Notes under the pieces: model-generated | The model's input: the letters and a program-made list of their open reading frames with translations, nothing else | Databases searched by the model: none | Told to the model about the DNA's origin: nothing | Part shown: in pieces, positions 30,019 through 37,716 of the stretch | How positions within the stretch are numbered: position 1 is the stretch's first letter | How the letters are laid out: every line of letters begins with the position of its first letter | Translations under genes and position numbers: made by a program | NCBI RefSeq assembly: GCF_003185655.1 | Contig: NZ_QHJQ01000009.1 | Location: forward strand, 1-64,000 | From: Coraliomargarita sinensis | Lineage (GTDB): Bacteria > Verrucomicrobiota > Verrucomicrobiia > Opitutales > Coraliomargaritaceae | DNA length: 64,000 nt | Reading direction: 5' to 3'

Positions 30019-30347
30019 GGCCGGGTTCATGTTTTTCGCGGTGCCGGCCTGGTCGTTCCTTGAACGACAGGCTTGGCACCGTTTTTTATTTCGATCCGCG
30101 TTGATTCACTATAACACAGGACGTGCTCTTGTGTTTAGCGCCACAGCGAGGTCATCTCAAGGGCGACTGCTTTGCGGAGCCCGCGATTGCACGACAGCGG
30201 CTCGCTACGCTCGGGAAGCGGGCACCGCTCTCGACTGTCTTACCCTCAACAAGGCACGACAACGGGCGCAGTATCGTCTGAACGACGATACTGGCATCCG
30301 CATCCGTCTCCGGAAAACTACGCCGGGACGGGACAAGAGCGGAGCCC
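30019..30347. other. Intergenic region between convergent genes
   Basis: 329 bases. It holds the terminator at 30039-30087 and a 9-bp hairpin at 30270-30292 (AGTATCGTC / GACGATACT). The rest is GC-rich non-coding sequence with no supported gene. Confidence 0.5.
30039..30087 (+). terminator. Rho-independent terminator of the TonB receptor gene
   Basis: CGGTGCC and GGCACCG form the outer stem, with GTCGTTC/GAACGAC pairing inside, followed by TTTTTT. It begins 20 bases after the receptor stop codon. Confidence 0.85.
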
Positions 30348-31721
30348 CTACGTTCCTTGCACACACTCGATCAGACGTGCGTACACATCGGCGCTTTCGA
30401 GCTCTTCGTCCTCAGTTGCGACTTTCGGACCGATAAATACCGGCCAATCCGCTTTGTCTTCCGGCCTTCTGCCGTGGGAGCCTTTGACTAGAGAAGCGTC
30501 GAGAGGAATAACATCCAGAAGCATGCGCATGCCCAGCTTCTTTTGCAGCAGTCGTCGCGCCACACGTAACTTGGGGAAACGAATGGCCGGATCGAAAAAC
30601 AACTCCACCGGATCGTAACCGATCTTGCGATGGATATCGACACAGCGGGCGAAGTCGGGCGCCACCGCATCGTCCTCCCAGTAATAGTAAGTAAACCAGC
30701 TGTCTTTATCCGCGACAGCGATCAAGTCGCCCGCACGTTCGTGGTCGATCCCCTGGGCTCTCTTCTCCTCTTTATCGAGAACATGCTCCACCCCGTCGGT
30801 CGCCGCCAAAGTTTTCTTTACTTCGTCTTTGATCGACGGGTTGTTTATGTAAATGTGGGCCACCTGGTGATCGGCGATGGCGAAGGCCTGGCTGGCTCCG
30901 CAATCGATTTGTTCGAGGCCGAGCTCGTCCTTGATCTGGATCCAACCCTGTTTTCGGAAGACACGGTTGAGATGAACCGGACGACTCACCTCGGTAATCC
31001 CATACTCGGATAACAGAACAACCTGCACATCACGCTGCTCAAAATATTGAATCAGCCGCCCGACAACCGTATCGATCGCCTTCAGGTCTTCGTTGATGGC
31101 AGGGTCGTTCGGCCCCACCCTTTGAAGATTATAGTCGAGGTGCGGCAGATAAACCAGATTCAGCGTCGGCGAATGTTTGGCTTCCATCCACTCCGCCGAT
31201 TGAGCGATCCACTCGGAAGACTTGATCCCCGCCATCGGCCCCCAGAAGAAGGGAAAGGGAAACTCGCCGAGATCCCCCTTAATTGTTTCCCGAAGGCCCA
31301 TCGGCTGGGTATACACATCAAAGACCTTTTTGCCGTCGGCGGGATACATCGGTCTGGGCGTGATGGAATAATCCACCGAGGCATACATGTTATACCACCA
31401 GAAGAGTTTGGCACAGGTAAAGGAGGCGTCCATCTCTTTCAGTGCGTCCCAGATTTTCGGCTGCCGTACAATATGGTTCGACTGCTTCCAAAAACGGTGC
31501 TCGGCATACTCGCGATCATACCACCCGTTACCCACGATGCCGTGTTGCTCAGGCTCCTGCCCTGTAAGATAGTTTGACTGGGCGGTGCAGGTCACCGCCG
31601 GAAAGGCGGGCCGTATGGATTGAATGCTGCCACGCGCGACAAAGTCGCGGATGTGCGGTGTATGCGCTCCGATCAGTGATTTCGTCAATCCAACGACATT
31701 GATGACTGCAGTGCGCTTCAT
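30348..31721 (-). CDS. eboF: EboF-like alkaline phosphatase/phosphodiesterase-superfamily protein
   Basis: A 457-residue protein of the nucleotide pyrophosphatase/phosphodiesterase fold and last gene of the ebo cluster. It keeps the nucleophile threonine T44 in FPAVTCTAQSNYLTG. Several usual metal ligands are replaced: the first strand reads NVVGLT without the Asp-Gly pair, the DxxGH motif reads D196-YNLQ, and the SDHG motif reads S238-E-Y-G241. It may therefore be a binding protein or an altered hydrolase rather than a normal phosphatase. There is no signal peptide. Its start overlaps the eboD stop by four bases. The Ebo assignment rests on this neighbourhood plus the fold. Confidence 0.82.
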   Translation of the reverse strand: MKRTAVINVVGLTKSLIGAHTPHIRDFVARGSIQSIRPAFPAVTCTAQSNYLTGQEPEQHGIVGNGWYDREYAEHRFWKQSNHIVRQPKIWDALKEMDASFTCAKLFWWYNMYASVDYSITPRPMYPADGKKVFDVYTQPMGLRETIKGDLGEFPFPFFWGPMAGIKSSEWIAQSAEWMEAKHSPTLNLVYLPHLDYNLQRVGPNDPAINEDLKAIDTVVGRLIQYFEQRDVQVVLLSEYGITEVSRPVHLNRVFRKQGWIQIKDELGLEQIDCGASQAFAIADHQVAHIYINNPSIKDEVKKTLAATDGVEHVLDKEEKRAQGIDHERAGDLIAVADKDSWFTYYYWEDDAVAPDFARCVDIHRKIGYDPVELFFDPAIRFPKLRVARRLLQKKLGMRMLLDVIPLDASLVKGSHGRRPEDKADWPVFIGPKVATEDEELESADVYARLIECVQGT

Positions 31722-32899
31722 GTCTGCAAAGTCGTTTCCCAGGAACGAAGGCTCTCGATACTCTCGATCAACAACTCCCCATCCATATCGTTCACTTCGA
31801 ATTGATCGCCTATATCGCGAAGCAGCGGGATGGTCAGCTTCCCGCCCATGTGTTCCCTGAATTCCTCGAGTCCACGCAGGATAACATACTGCCCGTCTTC
31901 TGTGAGCTCAGATAAGCGCTCATCGTAAATCCGGAAGCCGAAACTCTGAATCAATTTCAGAATACGCTGAAGCTTGGCCTCGGAGAGGTAGCCTTTTCGA
32001 TGCGAATAAATACTGTCCAGTGCGATGCCGATAGCGACCGACTCCCCGTGACTCAGGGCATAATCCGTCAACACTTCCAGCTTATGCGCGGACCAGTGCC
32101 CGAAATCGAGGGGGCGTGACGAAGTGAGCTCAAACGGATCCCCATTCCGCGCGATATGCAAAACGTGGTGGCGCGCGGAAGCTTCGAGCACCTTTCGAAT
32201 AATGCCAAAATCACGCTGAATAATGGCGACCGCGTTCTCCTCGATGTAGTCGAAGAAGCTGCAGTCTTTGATCAAGGCGACCTTAATGGCCTCGATAAAG
32301 CCGTCGATTAATCGGGCCTCGGGAAGTGACTTCAAAAAGTTGACATCATTGATCACTGCCGCCGGAGGCGTGAATGTGCCGAGGAAGTTCTTCTTCCCGA
32401 AATAGTTGATCCCGTTCTTCACCCCACAGCCTCCGTCGCCCTGGCTCAGGGATGTGGTCGGCAGGCGCAGGTGGCGGATGCCACGATGCGCTGTGGACGC
32501 CGCGTAGCCCACCAAATCGAGCAAGGCGCCGCCGCCCAATGCAATAATGTAGGAATGGCGGCAGAGCTTATTTTGCTCGATGACCCGATACAACTGCTCG
32601 AGATACTCTGAGTGATTTTTGAGCTGCTCACCTCCCGGCAGTTCCAGGCTGCCGAGATATTGAATCTCTCCCCGGCAATGCTCAAAGAATTGCGTGATTT
32701 GCGAGCTGATTTCCGGGTTCGCGGCCATGAATGCCGCATCCGCCACCAGAAAGACCCGGGGCGTCTCCGCGCTGGTGCACGCTTTTATGGTCGAAGCCAG
32801 CAGGGAATTACCGGGCGCAAAGACACCTTCGGTAAAGTAAACCCGGTGGGAATAAGCTACTTTGAACTCTTCAACAATCGAATGTGGGGATTCATCCAT
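31718..32899 (-). CDS. eboD: EboD-like 3-dehydroquinate synthase homologue
   Basis: A 393-residue sugar-phosphate cyclase-type protein. The NAD-binding loop is LGGGALLDLVGYAAS (residues 121-135), the active-site lysine is near K161 in GVKNGIN, and metal ligands are conserved as E203 (GFIEAIK), H268 (FGHWSAHKLE) and H284 (LSHGESVAIG). Active-site residues thus look intact, unlike those of EboF. It differs from housekeeping AroB in several loops, for example TTSLSQGDGGCG. In ebo clusters this gene sits with a UbiA-type prenyltransferase, as here: it overlaps eboC by one base and eboF by four. The product of the reaction is unknown. Confidence 0.87.
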   Translation of the reverse strand: MDESPHSIVEEFKVAYSHRVYFTEGVFAPGNSLLASTIKACTSAETPRVFLVADAAFMAANPEISSQITQFFEHCRGEIQYLGSLELPGGEQLKNHSEYLEQLYRVIEQNKLCRHSYIIALGGGALLDLVGYAASTAHRGIRHLRLPTTSLSQGDGGCGVKNGINYFGKKNFLGTFTPPAAVINDVNFLKSLPEARLIDGFIEAIKVALIKDCSFFDYIEENAVAIIQRDFGIIRKVLEASARHHVLHIARNGDPFELTSSRPLDFGHWSAHKLEVLTDYALSHGESVAIGIALDSIYSHRKGYLSEAKLQRILKLIQSFGFRIYDERLSELTEDGQYVILRGLEEFREHMGGKLTIPLLRDIGDQFEVNDMDGELLIESIESLRSWETTLQT

Positions 32900-33759
32900 T
32901 AGGTGCCTGAAATAATTTTTTGAAACTTGAGTGTACCGACAAACAATAATGCCACTAAGAACAGAATGGCCACCGTAATCGGCGTGACGACAGTGATCGC
33001 CAATAGGTCAACAAAGCAGAATCCCGCAATCAGGTTGCCAATGGAGGGCCCCGTGCTTGATGACTTACTCCACCAAGCGCTAAGGCAGTAGCCGGTCCAT
33101 GCAAGGAAAACTGCCATCGCCAGCCACCTCAAAAACATAGCCTGATCACTCGACTGGCTGCCCCATAGCACCGCGGGTAAGAAAAGACATATTAGAAGAA
33201 TATATTTCAGTGACCGTGTCTTGCCGGCGCCCCGGGCAATATAGGTCAGTCCCAGTGTGTAACTGTAGGCCGCGGCACCGGCAATCCAGAGTTCAACCGA
33301 AAGCGGTTGGCCGGTCAGCGAAGCAGCCCATGGATAGATCAAGGCACGGCAGCCCCCCATGATCCACGGGCTCATCGAATTATTCTTATGATCGAGGTCG
33401 TAGAGGGTAATACAGAGGATCAAACCAAGCGTCCAAAGCAGAGACAGTGGTTGCATAATCACACTGATCGCGAGCGCCACCGCGAAGTAAGTCAGGGCAA
33501 AAAGCAGAACTGCCTTCCGCGAGATTTTGCCGGCAGGAATCGGACGCTCCGGGCGGTGCTTGCGATCATATTCAGCATCCCGCCAGTCATTGAGATACAT
33601 TCCGGCGATGTAGAACAGACTGATCGCCACCAGCGCTCCGAGAAATACCGACCACTGAAAACCACCGGCCAACAGAGTGGCACAGAGGACATTCGACCAG
33701 GTCGTCGGCAGATTCGACACCCGAGCCAGGCTCAGATGCGTATGGATGGAAGGATTCAC
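32899..33759 (-). CDS. eboC: EboC-like UbiA-family prenyltransferase
   Basis: A 286-residue integral membrane protein with about eight to nine hydrophobic helices. Both aspartate-rich motifs of UbiA enzymes are present: N57-D58-W-R-D61-A-E-Y-D65, and D121-L-D123-H-K. UbiA enzymes transfer an isoprenoid chain to an acceptor at the membrane. In ebo clusters the acceptor is unidentified; a role in lipid-linking a precursor for transport has been proposed for the system. The gene is separated from eboE by 183 bases containing a REP-like hairpin, and overlaps eboD by one base. Confidence 0.87.
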   Translation of the reverse strand: MNPSIHTHLSLARVSNLPTTWSNVLCATLLAGGFQWSVFLGALVAISLFYIAGMYLNDWRDAEYDRKHRPERPIPAGKISRKAVLLFALTYFAVALAISVIMQPLSLLWTLGLILCITLYDLDHKNNSMSPWIMGGCRALIYPWAASLTGQPLSVELWIAGAAAYSYTLGLTYIARGAGKTRSLKYILLICLFLPAVLWGSQSSDQAMFLRWLAMAVFLAWTGYCLSAWWSKSSSTGPSIGNLIAGFCFVDLLAITVVTPITVAILFLVALLFVGTLKFQKIISGT

Positions 33760-33795
33760 GGTGCTTCAGTATGAGCGAATCCTGCAGTAAGCCAA

Positions 33796-33815
33796 AGCCG
33801 AAGGGCTTCGGCTAC
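33796..33815. repeat. REP-like hairpin with CTAC/GTAG tag
   Basis: AGCCGAAG and CTTCGGCT form a perfect 8-bp stem around GG; CTAC overlaps its right end (GTAG on the other strand). It lies between eboC and eboE, in a 183-base gap whose remainder shows no gene. Confidence 0.5.
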
Positions 33816-33942
33816 GAAAAAAACAAATTACCTGGCCGGGGCTTGCTTGCCGCAGGGCCTGAGCTTGTCCCGCAGAAGTTCGAGAGCGCAGCGCAAGCGA
33901 TAAACCGCACACAGCGCTCGCAGGTGCCGCAAAGCTGCCCCC

Positions 33943-35118
33943 CTACGAAAGAGAGATGCTTCTCTTCGTAAAGGCATCGAAGCACCACTTGTATTCCGCA
34001 ATCAACTGCTCGACCACCGAATCGGTTCGCAAATGCGCGGGCAACACCTCCCAAGTGTAGGTCTCAAATTCGAAGTGATTACAGACCGATCGGTGCTTCG
34101 CCACAAAATCCAGGGTGTCTTCGAGATGCCCGACGGTGGTGCCCATAATCTCTTCGGGTTCGGCATAAAGCGGCACGTGGAAGTGAACGCGCCATTCATT
34201 GTCCTCACCCGTGCGACTAGCCGGGGCATCCAGGGCCTGGTCCAGATCCTCCCATCGCGTCATCGCCCCGCCAGGATCGCGGCTGACGACCTGATGTAAA
34301 TAAACCGAATCAACAAAGTCCTTCAGGTACACGCGCGCCGCTTCGGTCGGCCGGACACTTAAAGCAGAGCTGAGATGCAACTTACTGATGCGAATCTTCT
34401 CATCGGCCAAGGCCGCCAGGCTTTCGGCCGCGTTCTCGAACTGGATCGCCATGTGGCAGGTGTCGTAGTTCACACCGATACGGCGGCGGATCAACCCGGC
34501 ATCCGGCGCTGCAGTGCACAAGCTCTTGAAGAAATCAATCGTTTCCGGTGTCGTTTCCAAATAGCCGAACGGCTCGGGCTCCAGCCCAAGATGTAAATCG
34601 CGGCCCGACCGATCGCTCAGCTCTTCAATATATTCGGCACATTCAATCAGCTTGGCCTGCATGGCCTCAACCTCGGCCGGCGTCTGGATGAAAGACTTGA
34701 ACGAACAGGGCACGGTACTGATGCTACCTTCCACTCCCTCCGGCAGCAATTGCGCCAGCAGATCGAAGAGGCGCTTCGTATAATCCAAGCGCGCCTGGGT
34801 TTGCCAGTCCGGCACATAGACCTGCTCCTTCACCCGCGTGCCGTGGAAGTTCCCGTAGGGAAAGCCGTTGATGGTAAAAACGTAGCAATTGTTGGCCTCA
34901 AGCCAGCGCCGGAATTCCGTCAGGCGGTCACCTTCGGCCAATTCCAGAGAAGCTTCGTGACTCAGGCGCAATCCTATCCCGTATGGCACGCCTTCCGGGC
35001 AGACCGCATCTTTTACCTGCAGCGTGTAGTCACGCAGGCCGGCAAAAGTTTCCTCCCATGAGTTTCCCCGGTGGATATTGGTGGAATAACCTAAGTGGAT
35101 GTTTTCGTCAAAACGCAT
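33943..35118 (-). CDS. eboE: EboE-like TIM-barrel metabolite traffic protein
   Basis: A 391-residue xylose-isomerase-like TIM barrel. The start at 35118 gives MRFDENIHLGYSTNIHRGNS, which matches the N-terminus typical of EboE proteins (the STNIH and SWEE segments); 15 extra upstream codons look spurious. Later landmarks are LHLGLEPEPFGYLE, IGVNYDTCHMAIQFE and VHFHVPLYAEPEE, carrying Glu, Asp and His at metal-site positions. No signal peptide is seen, so it acts in the cytoplasm. It probably isomerises or binds the cluster's small-molecule intermediate. It is separated from eboB by a 111 to 156-base stretch with a very long hairpin. Confidence 0.85.
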   Translation of the reverse strand: MRFDENIHLGYSTNIHRGNSWEETFAGLRDYTLQVKDAVCPEGVPYGIGLRLSHEASLELAEGDRLTEFRRWLEANNCYVFTINGFPYGNFHGTRVKEQVYVPDWQTQARLDYTKRLFDLLAQLLPEGVEGSISTVPCSFKSFIQTPAEVEAMQAKLIECAEYIEELSDRSGRDLHLGLEPEPFGYLETTPETIDFFKSLCTAAPDAGLIRRRIGVNYDTCHMAIQFENAAESLAALADEKIRISKLHLSSALSVRPTEAARVYLKDFVDSVYLHQVVSRDPGGAMTRWEDLDQALDAPASRTGEDNEWRVHFHVPLYAEPEEIMGTTVGHLEDTLDFVAKHRSVCNHFEFETYTWEVLPAHLRTDSVVEQLIAEYKWCFDAFTKRSISLS

Positions 35119-35168
35119 CTGGAATACGACGAAAAACCGCCAAATCGAAAACCACAAACCCAAACTCA

Positions 35169-35216
35169 GTGGAGGCTTGTAGGTTACTCATCAATGAGTG
35201 ACCTACAAGCCTCTAC
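35169..35216. repeat. Long intergenic hairpin between eboB and eboE
   Basis: Arms at 35172-35191 and 35194-35213 are 20 bases each, pair with a single T/G wobble, and leave a 2-base loop. The flanks read GTGG on the left and CTAC on the right, the tetranucleotides seen at REP borders. There is no T-run, so it is not a classical terminator. In the ebo transcript it could form a stable stem limiting read-through or protecting upstream mRNA. Confidence 0.6.
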
Positions 35217-35274
35217 ACAATCAACAACCGCGCAGCAATGTAAGGCTCGTGAGCACACTCACCCAACCGCAAGT

Positions 35275-36087
35275 CTAACCCTCCGGTAAAATCTCCATAC
35301 CACTCTGGCGAAGGAACTTGAGCGGATTTTGGTAAACAAAGCGATCGATCGTCTGCTCATCAAAACCACGCTTGCGCAGCTCCAGCACGGCCTTGGGGAG
35401 GGAAAGCGGGTCGCTGACACCCCAGTCGCAGGCGGAATTCATCCAGAGCCGGTCGGTCGATCCGTAAAGATCCAGCATATCGACAGCTCTGGCGGGCGTG
35501 CATTTCGATTCCGGGTAAAGAGTGATACCTGCCCAGAAACCTGCCTCCACCACCTGCTTGACTGTATGCTCTTCAACATGATCGATCAGAACACGGTTCG
35601 GATCGATCTCCGAGTGCTGGCGCAGCATATCGATGATGAGCTGTGTCCCCTTGTATTTGTCTTCCAGATGCGGGGTGTGGATGAGGATGAGCTGATTGTG
35701 ATCCAAGGCCAGCTGCACCTGCTCTTCAAAAATTGCGACTTCGTTTTTGGAGTTCTTGTTCAGGCCGATTTCCCCCACCCCCAGCACATTCTCCTTCTTG
35801 AGAAATTCAGGGATAATCTGGATCACTTCCCGGGCGAACTCCGGATCTTCCGCTTCTTTGGGATTGATGCAGATCCAGGAGTAATGGGCGATTTGAAAGC
35901 GCGCCGCTCTCTTGGGTTCGTATTCCGTCAATTGGCGGAAGTAATCGTAAAATCCATCGACCGAGCTGCGGTCGAAACCCGCCCAGAACGCTGGCTCACA
36001 AATTGCACGGCAACCGGCCATGGCCAGTGCTTTATAATCGTCCATGGTCCTGCTGACCATGTGGGCATGCGGCTCGATATAACGCAT
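35275..36087 (-). CDS. eboB: EboB-like TatD-family metal-dependent hydrolase
   Basis: A 270-residue amidohydrolase-fold protein of the TatD group. All expected metal-site positions can be seen: H7-x-H9 in EPHAH, the glutamate in GVGEIGLN, the histidine in LIHTPH, the histidine in LIDHVEEH and the aspartate in NSACDWG. It should be a cytoplasmic metal hydrolase acting on an unknown ester, amide or phosphodiester in the ebo pathway. The gene starts 4 bases after the small upstream gene ends, so the two are coupled. Confidence 0.87.
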   Translation of the reverse strand: MRYIEPHAHMVSRTMDDYKALAMAGCRAICEPAFWAGFDRSSVDGFYDYFRQLTEYEPKRAARFQIAHYSWICINPKEAEDPEFAREVIQIIPEFLKKENVLGVGEIGLNKNSKNEVAIFEEQVQLALDHNQLILIHTPHLEDKYKGTQLIIDMLRQHSEIDPNRVLIDHVEEHTVKQVVEAGFWAGITLYPESKCTPARAVDMLDLYGSTDRLWMNSACDWGVSDPLSLPKAVLELRKRGFDEQTIDRFVYQNPLKFLRQSGMEILPEG

Positions 36088-36091
36088 CGGT

Positions 36092-36355
36092 CTAATCCTT
36101 TTGATAGGCGCCCACGGCCGGGCCGGCGCTAGCCTTCTCGCTGGGCTCTTTACTGGGGTCGCTCAATTTCATTAAAACCGACTCCGCGCGATCCGACGAG
36201 CGGAGCGCATCCAAAGCTTTCACAAATTCCTGATAGCGGTAGTCACCGGTTTCCCCGTATCGTTCAGCGCGGTCCATAAAGGCAGCGATGTCGATCAGTT
36301 TGGAACGGGCATCCATAAAATAGACGTCCATCATTGCTGTCTTGGTTTCTTTCAT
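36092..36355 (-). CDS. Small ebo-linked protein, function unknown
   Basis: An 87-residue protein wedged between the toroid protein (23 bases upstream) and eboB (4 bases downstream). It has a mostly helical N-terminal 60 residues (DARSKLIDIAAFMDRAERYG, then FVKALDALR) and a loose Pro/Ala/Ser-rich tail. No cofactor motif, signal or membrane helix is visible. Its place in the operon corresponds to that of eboA, but at 87 residues it is much shorter than the EboA proteins I know, so I do not assign the name. Tight packing suggests it serves the ebo pathway. Confidence 0.7.
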   Translation of the reverse strand: MKETKTAMMDVYFMDARSKLIDIAAFMDRAERYGETGDYRYQEFVKALDALRSSDRAESVLMKLSDPSKEPSEKASAGPAVGAYQKD

Positions 36356-36378
36356 TGTTCGTCTCCTACCAACAAGGC

Positions 36379-37563
36379 TTAGAGTCGGGGATAAATATAG
36401 TCGAGAGCCAACAGTGTGTAGGCGGAAACGAGATAAGGATTACTCTCCATCCAGCGACTGTTCTCATTCACCCAAAAACCCGGGTGCTTGTGCAAGGAAA
36501 CAAATCTCTCAGCCAACACCTTGGCCCAGTCAATTTCCGTTCCGTCATCCAATGTCAATGTATCCTCACCATAGGCATCCAGTGCCTTCGCCATGGTATG
36601 GAAATAGTAGTAAAGCCCCTCCAATCCCATATTGGGATTTTCTTCCAAATTGAAGTGCGACTTCAACCAGTCGACGGCGGCAACGACCCGCTCATCATCT
36701 TTATCTACACCGGCATAAAGGAGACTCATCAGGCCGGCGTAGCTCATGCTCCCATAGGAGCGGTGTCCGGTGACGCCGTCGGCTTTCTCAAAGGTCCCCG
36801 CTTTGCTGTCTCCCGGGTAATAAACAAATCCGCCGCGGTTCTCCGCGTCACCACTGGCCCACGCCTGCTTATTTGTCTCAGGCAGGTTCTGGGTATTACT
36901 GAGAAACTGGATGGCCGCATCCCAGTTCAGTTCCACGGCTTGCTCGTCGTTTTCGTCAACCAGATGACGTGTCTCGTGCAGGGCCTGGATGGCGAGCGAG
37001 GTGTTGGATAAATCGGAATGCTTGTAGCTGTTCCCGTAGCCGATACCTCCGCTGAACTTTTCAAAATCCTTTTCTGAGTAGAATTGTTGCTGGCCGACCA
37101 CGAATTCGCGCGCACGCACCATAATTTCCTTCAAATCGGACAGTTCTTCCTCCGTCAAAAGCCCATACTTTTCGGCGGCCTCTGCATAAACGTTCAAGCA
37201 CATCAGGGAAATCGCCGTATTGTAGGAGTAGAGCCCACGGTTGTAGATGCCACCGTCCTCCTTCACGTTATCGAGAATAAAGGCAATTCCCTTGGCCACG
37301 GCCTCCGATTTCGACCAGCGTTCATTGTCCACCGGACTGTCTAGGAACGATCGAACGATCAGCGCGGTTAGACCCGGATAGTCGGGCGAGGCCCAGTAAC
37401 CGTCCAGATTTTGCTCCTCCGCCAGCAGGGTCAGGCTCTGGTGAACCGCGTGGTCCACCTCGTTGCGAAGCGAGAGGTCCTTGACCGGGCTCTCCGCGTG
37501 GGCAGTTGGAACAAGTGCTATCAGGAGCGTGAAAGCGAAGAAACGGAATAGGGAGATTTTCAT
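36379..37563 (-). CDS. Exported terpene-cyclase/prenyltransferase-like alpha-toroid protein
   Basis: A 394-residue protein with signal peptide (MKISLFRFFAFTLLIALVPTAHA). The mature part is an alpha/alpha toroid of the squalene-hopene cyclase and prenyltransferase repeat type: LLAEEQNLDGYWASPDYPGL, DGGIYNRGLYSYNTAISLM, GGIGYGNSYKHSDLSNTSLA and the QxxDGG-like repeats. The catalytic DxDD motif of class II cyclases is not seen, so it may bind rather than cyclise an isoprenoid. It is the first gene of the leftward ebo transcript, 23 bases from the next gene. An exported isoprenoid-fold protein fits the idea that ebo products end in the periplasm; that link is inferred. Confidence 0.78.
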   Translation of the reverse strand: MKISLFRFFAFTLLIALVPTAHAESPVKDLSLRNEVDHAVHQSLTLLAEEQNLDGYWASPDYPGLTALIVRSFLDSPVDNERWSKSEAVAKGIAFILDNVKEDGGIYNRGLYSYNTAISLMCLNVYAEAAEKYGLLTEEELSDLKEIMVRAREFVVGQQQFYSEKDFEKFSGGIGYGNSYKHSDLSNTSLAIQALHETRHLVDENDEQAVELNWDAAIQFLSNTQNLPETNKQAWASGDAENRGGFVYYPGDSKAGTFEKADGVTGHRSYGSMSYAGLMSLLYAGVDKDDERVVAAVDWLKSHFNLEENPNMGLEGLYYYFHTMAKALDAYGEDTLTLDDGTEIDWAKVLAERFVSLHKHPGFWVNENSRWMESNPYLVSAYTLLALDYIYPRL

Positions 37564-37716
37564 AAGAGCAGTGATAAAGATGGTTCAGATACTATAACAA
37601 CGACAATGTGCCCATGGTTCCGAAGGTCAAACCTGACCCGCTTTGATTTTTTCGGCATCGAAGAGGCGGAGACCCGCTTCAGGGTGAGGTGACCGCAGCT
37701 CCCCCGGACCCTCGAA

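Noticed and set aside
30270..30292. 9-bp hairpin AGTATCGTC/GACGATACT as terminator of the ebo operon
   Set aside because: No T-run in either direction and no GTAG border, so neither terminator nor REP could be supported.
36379..37563. eboA identity for the toroid protein
   Set aside because: It has a signal peptide and terpene-cyclase-type repeats, which EboA proteins are not known for.
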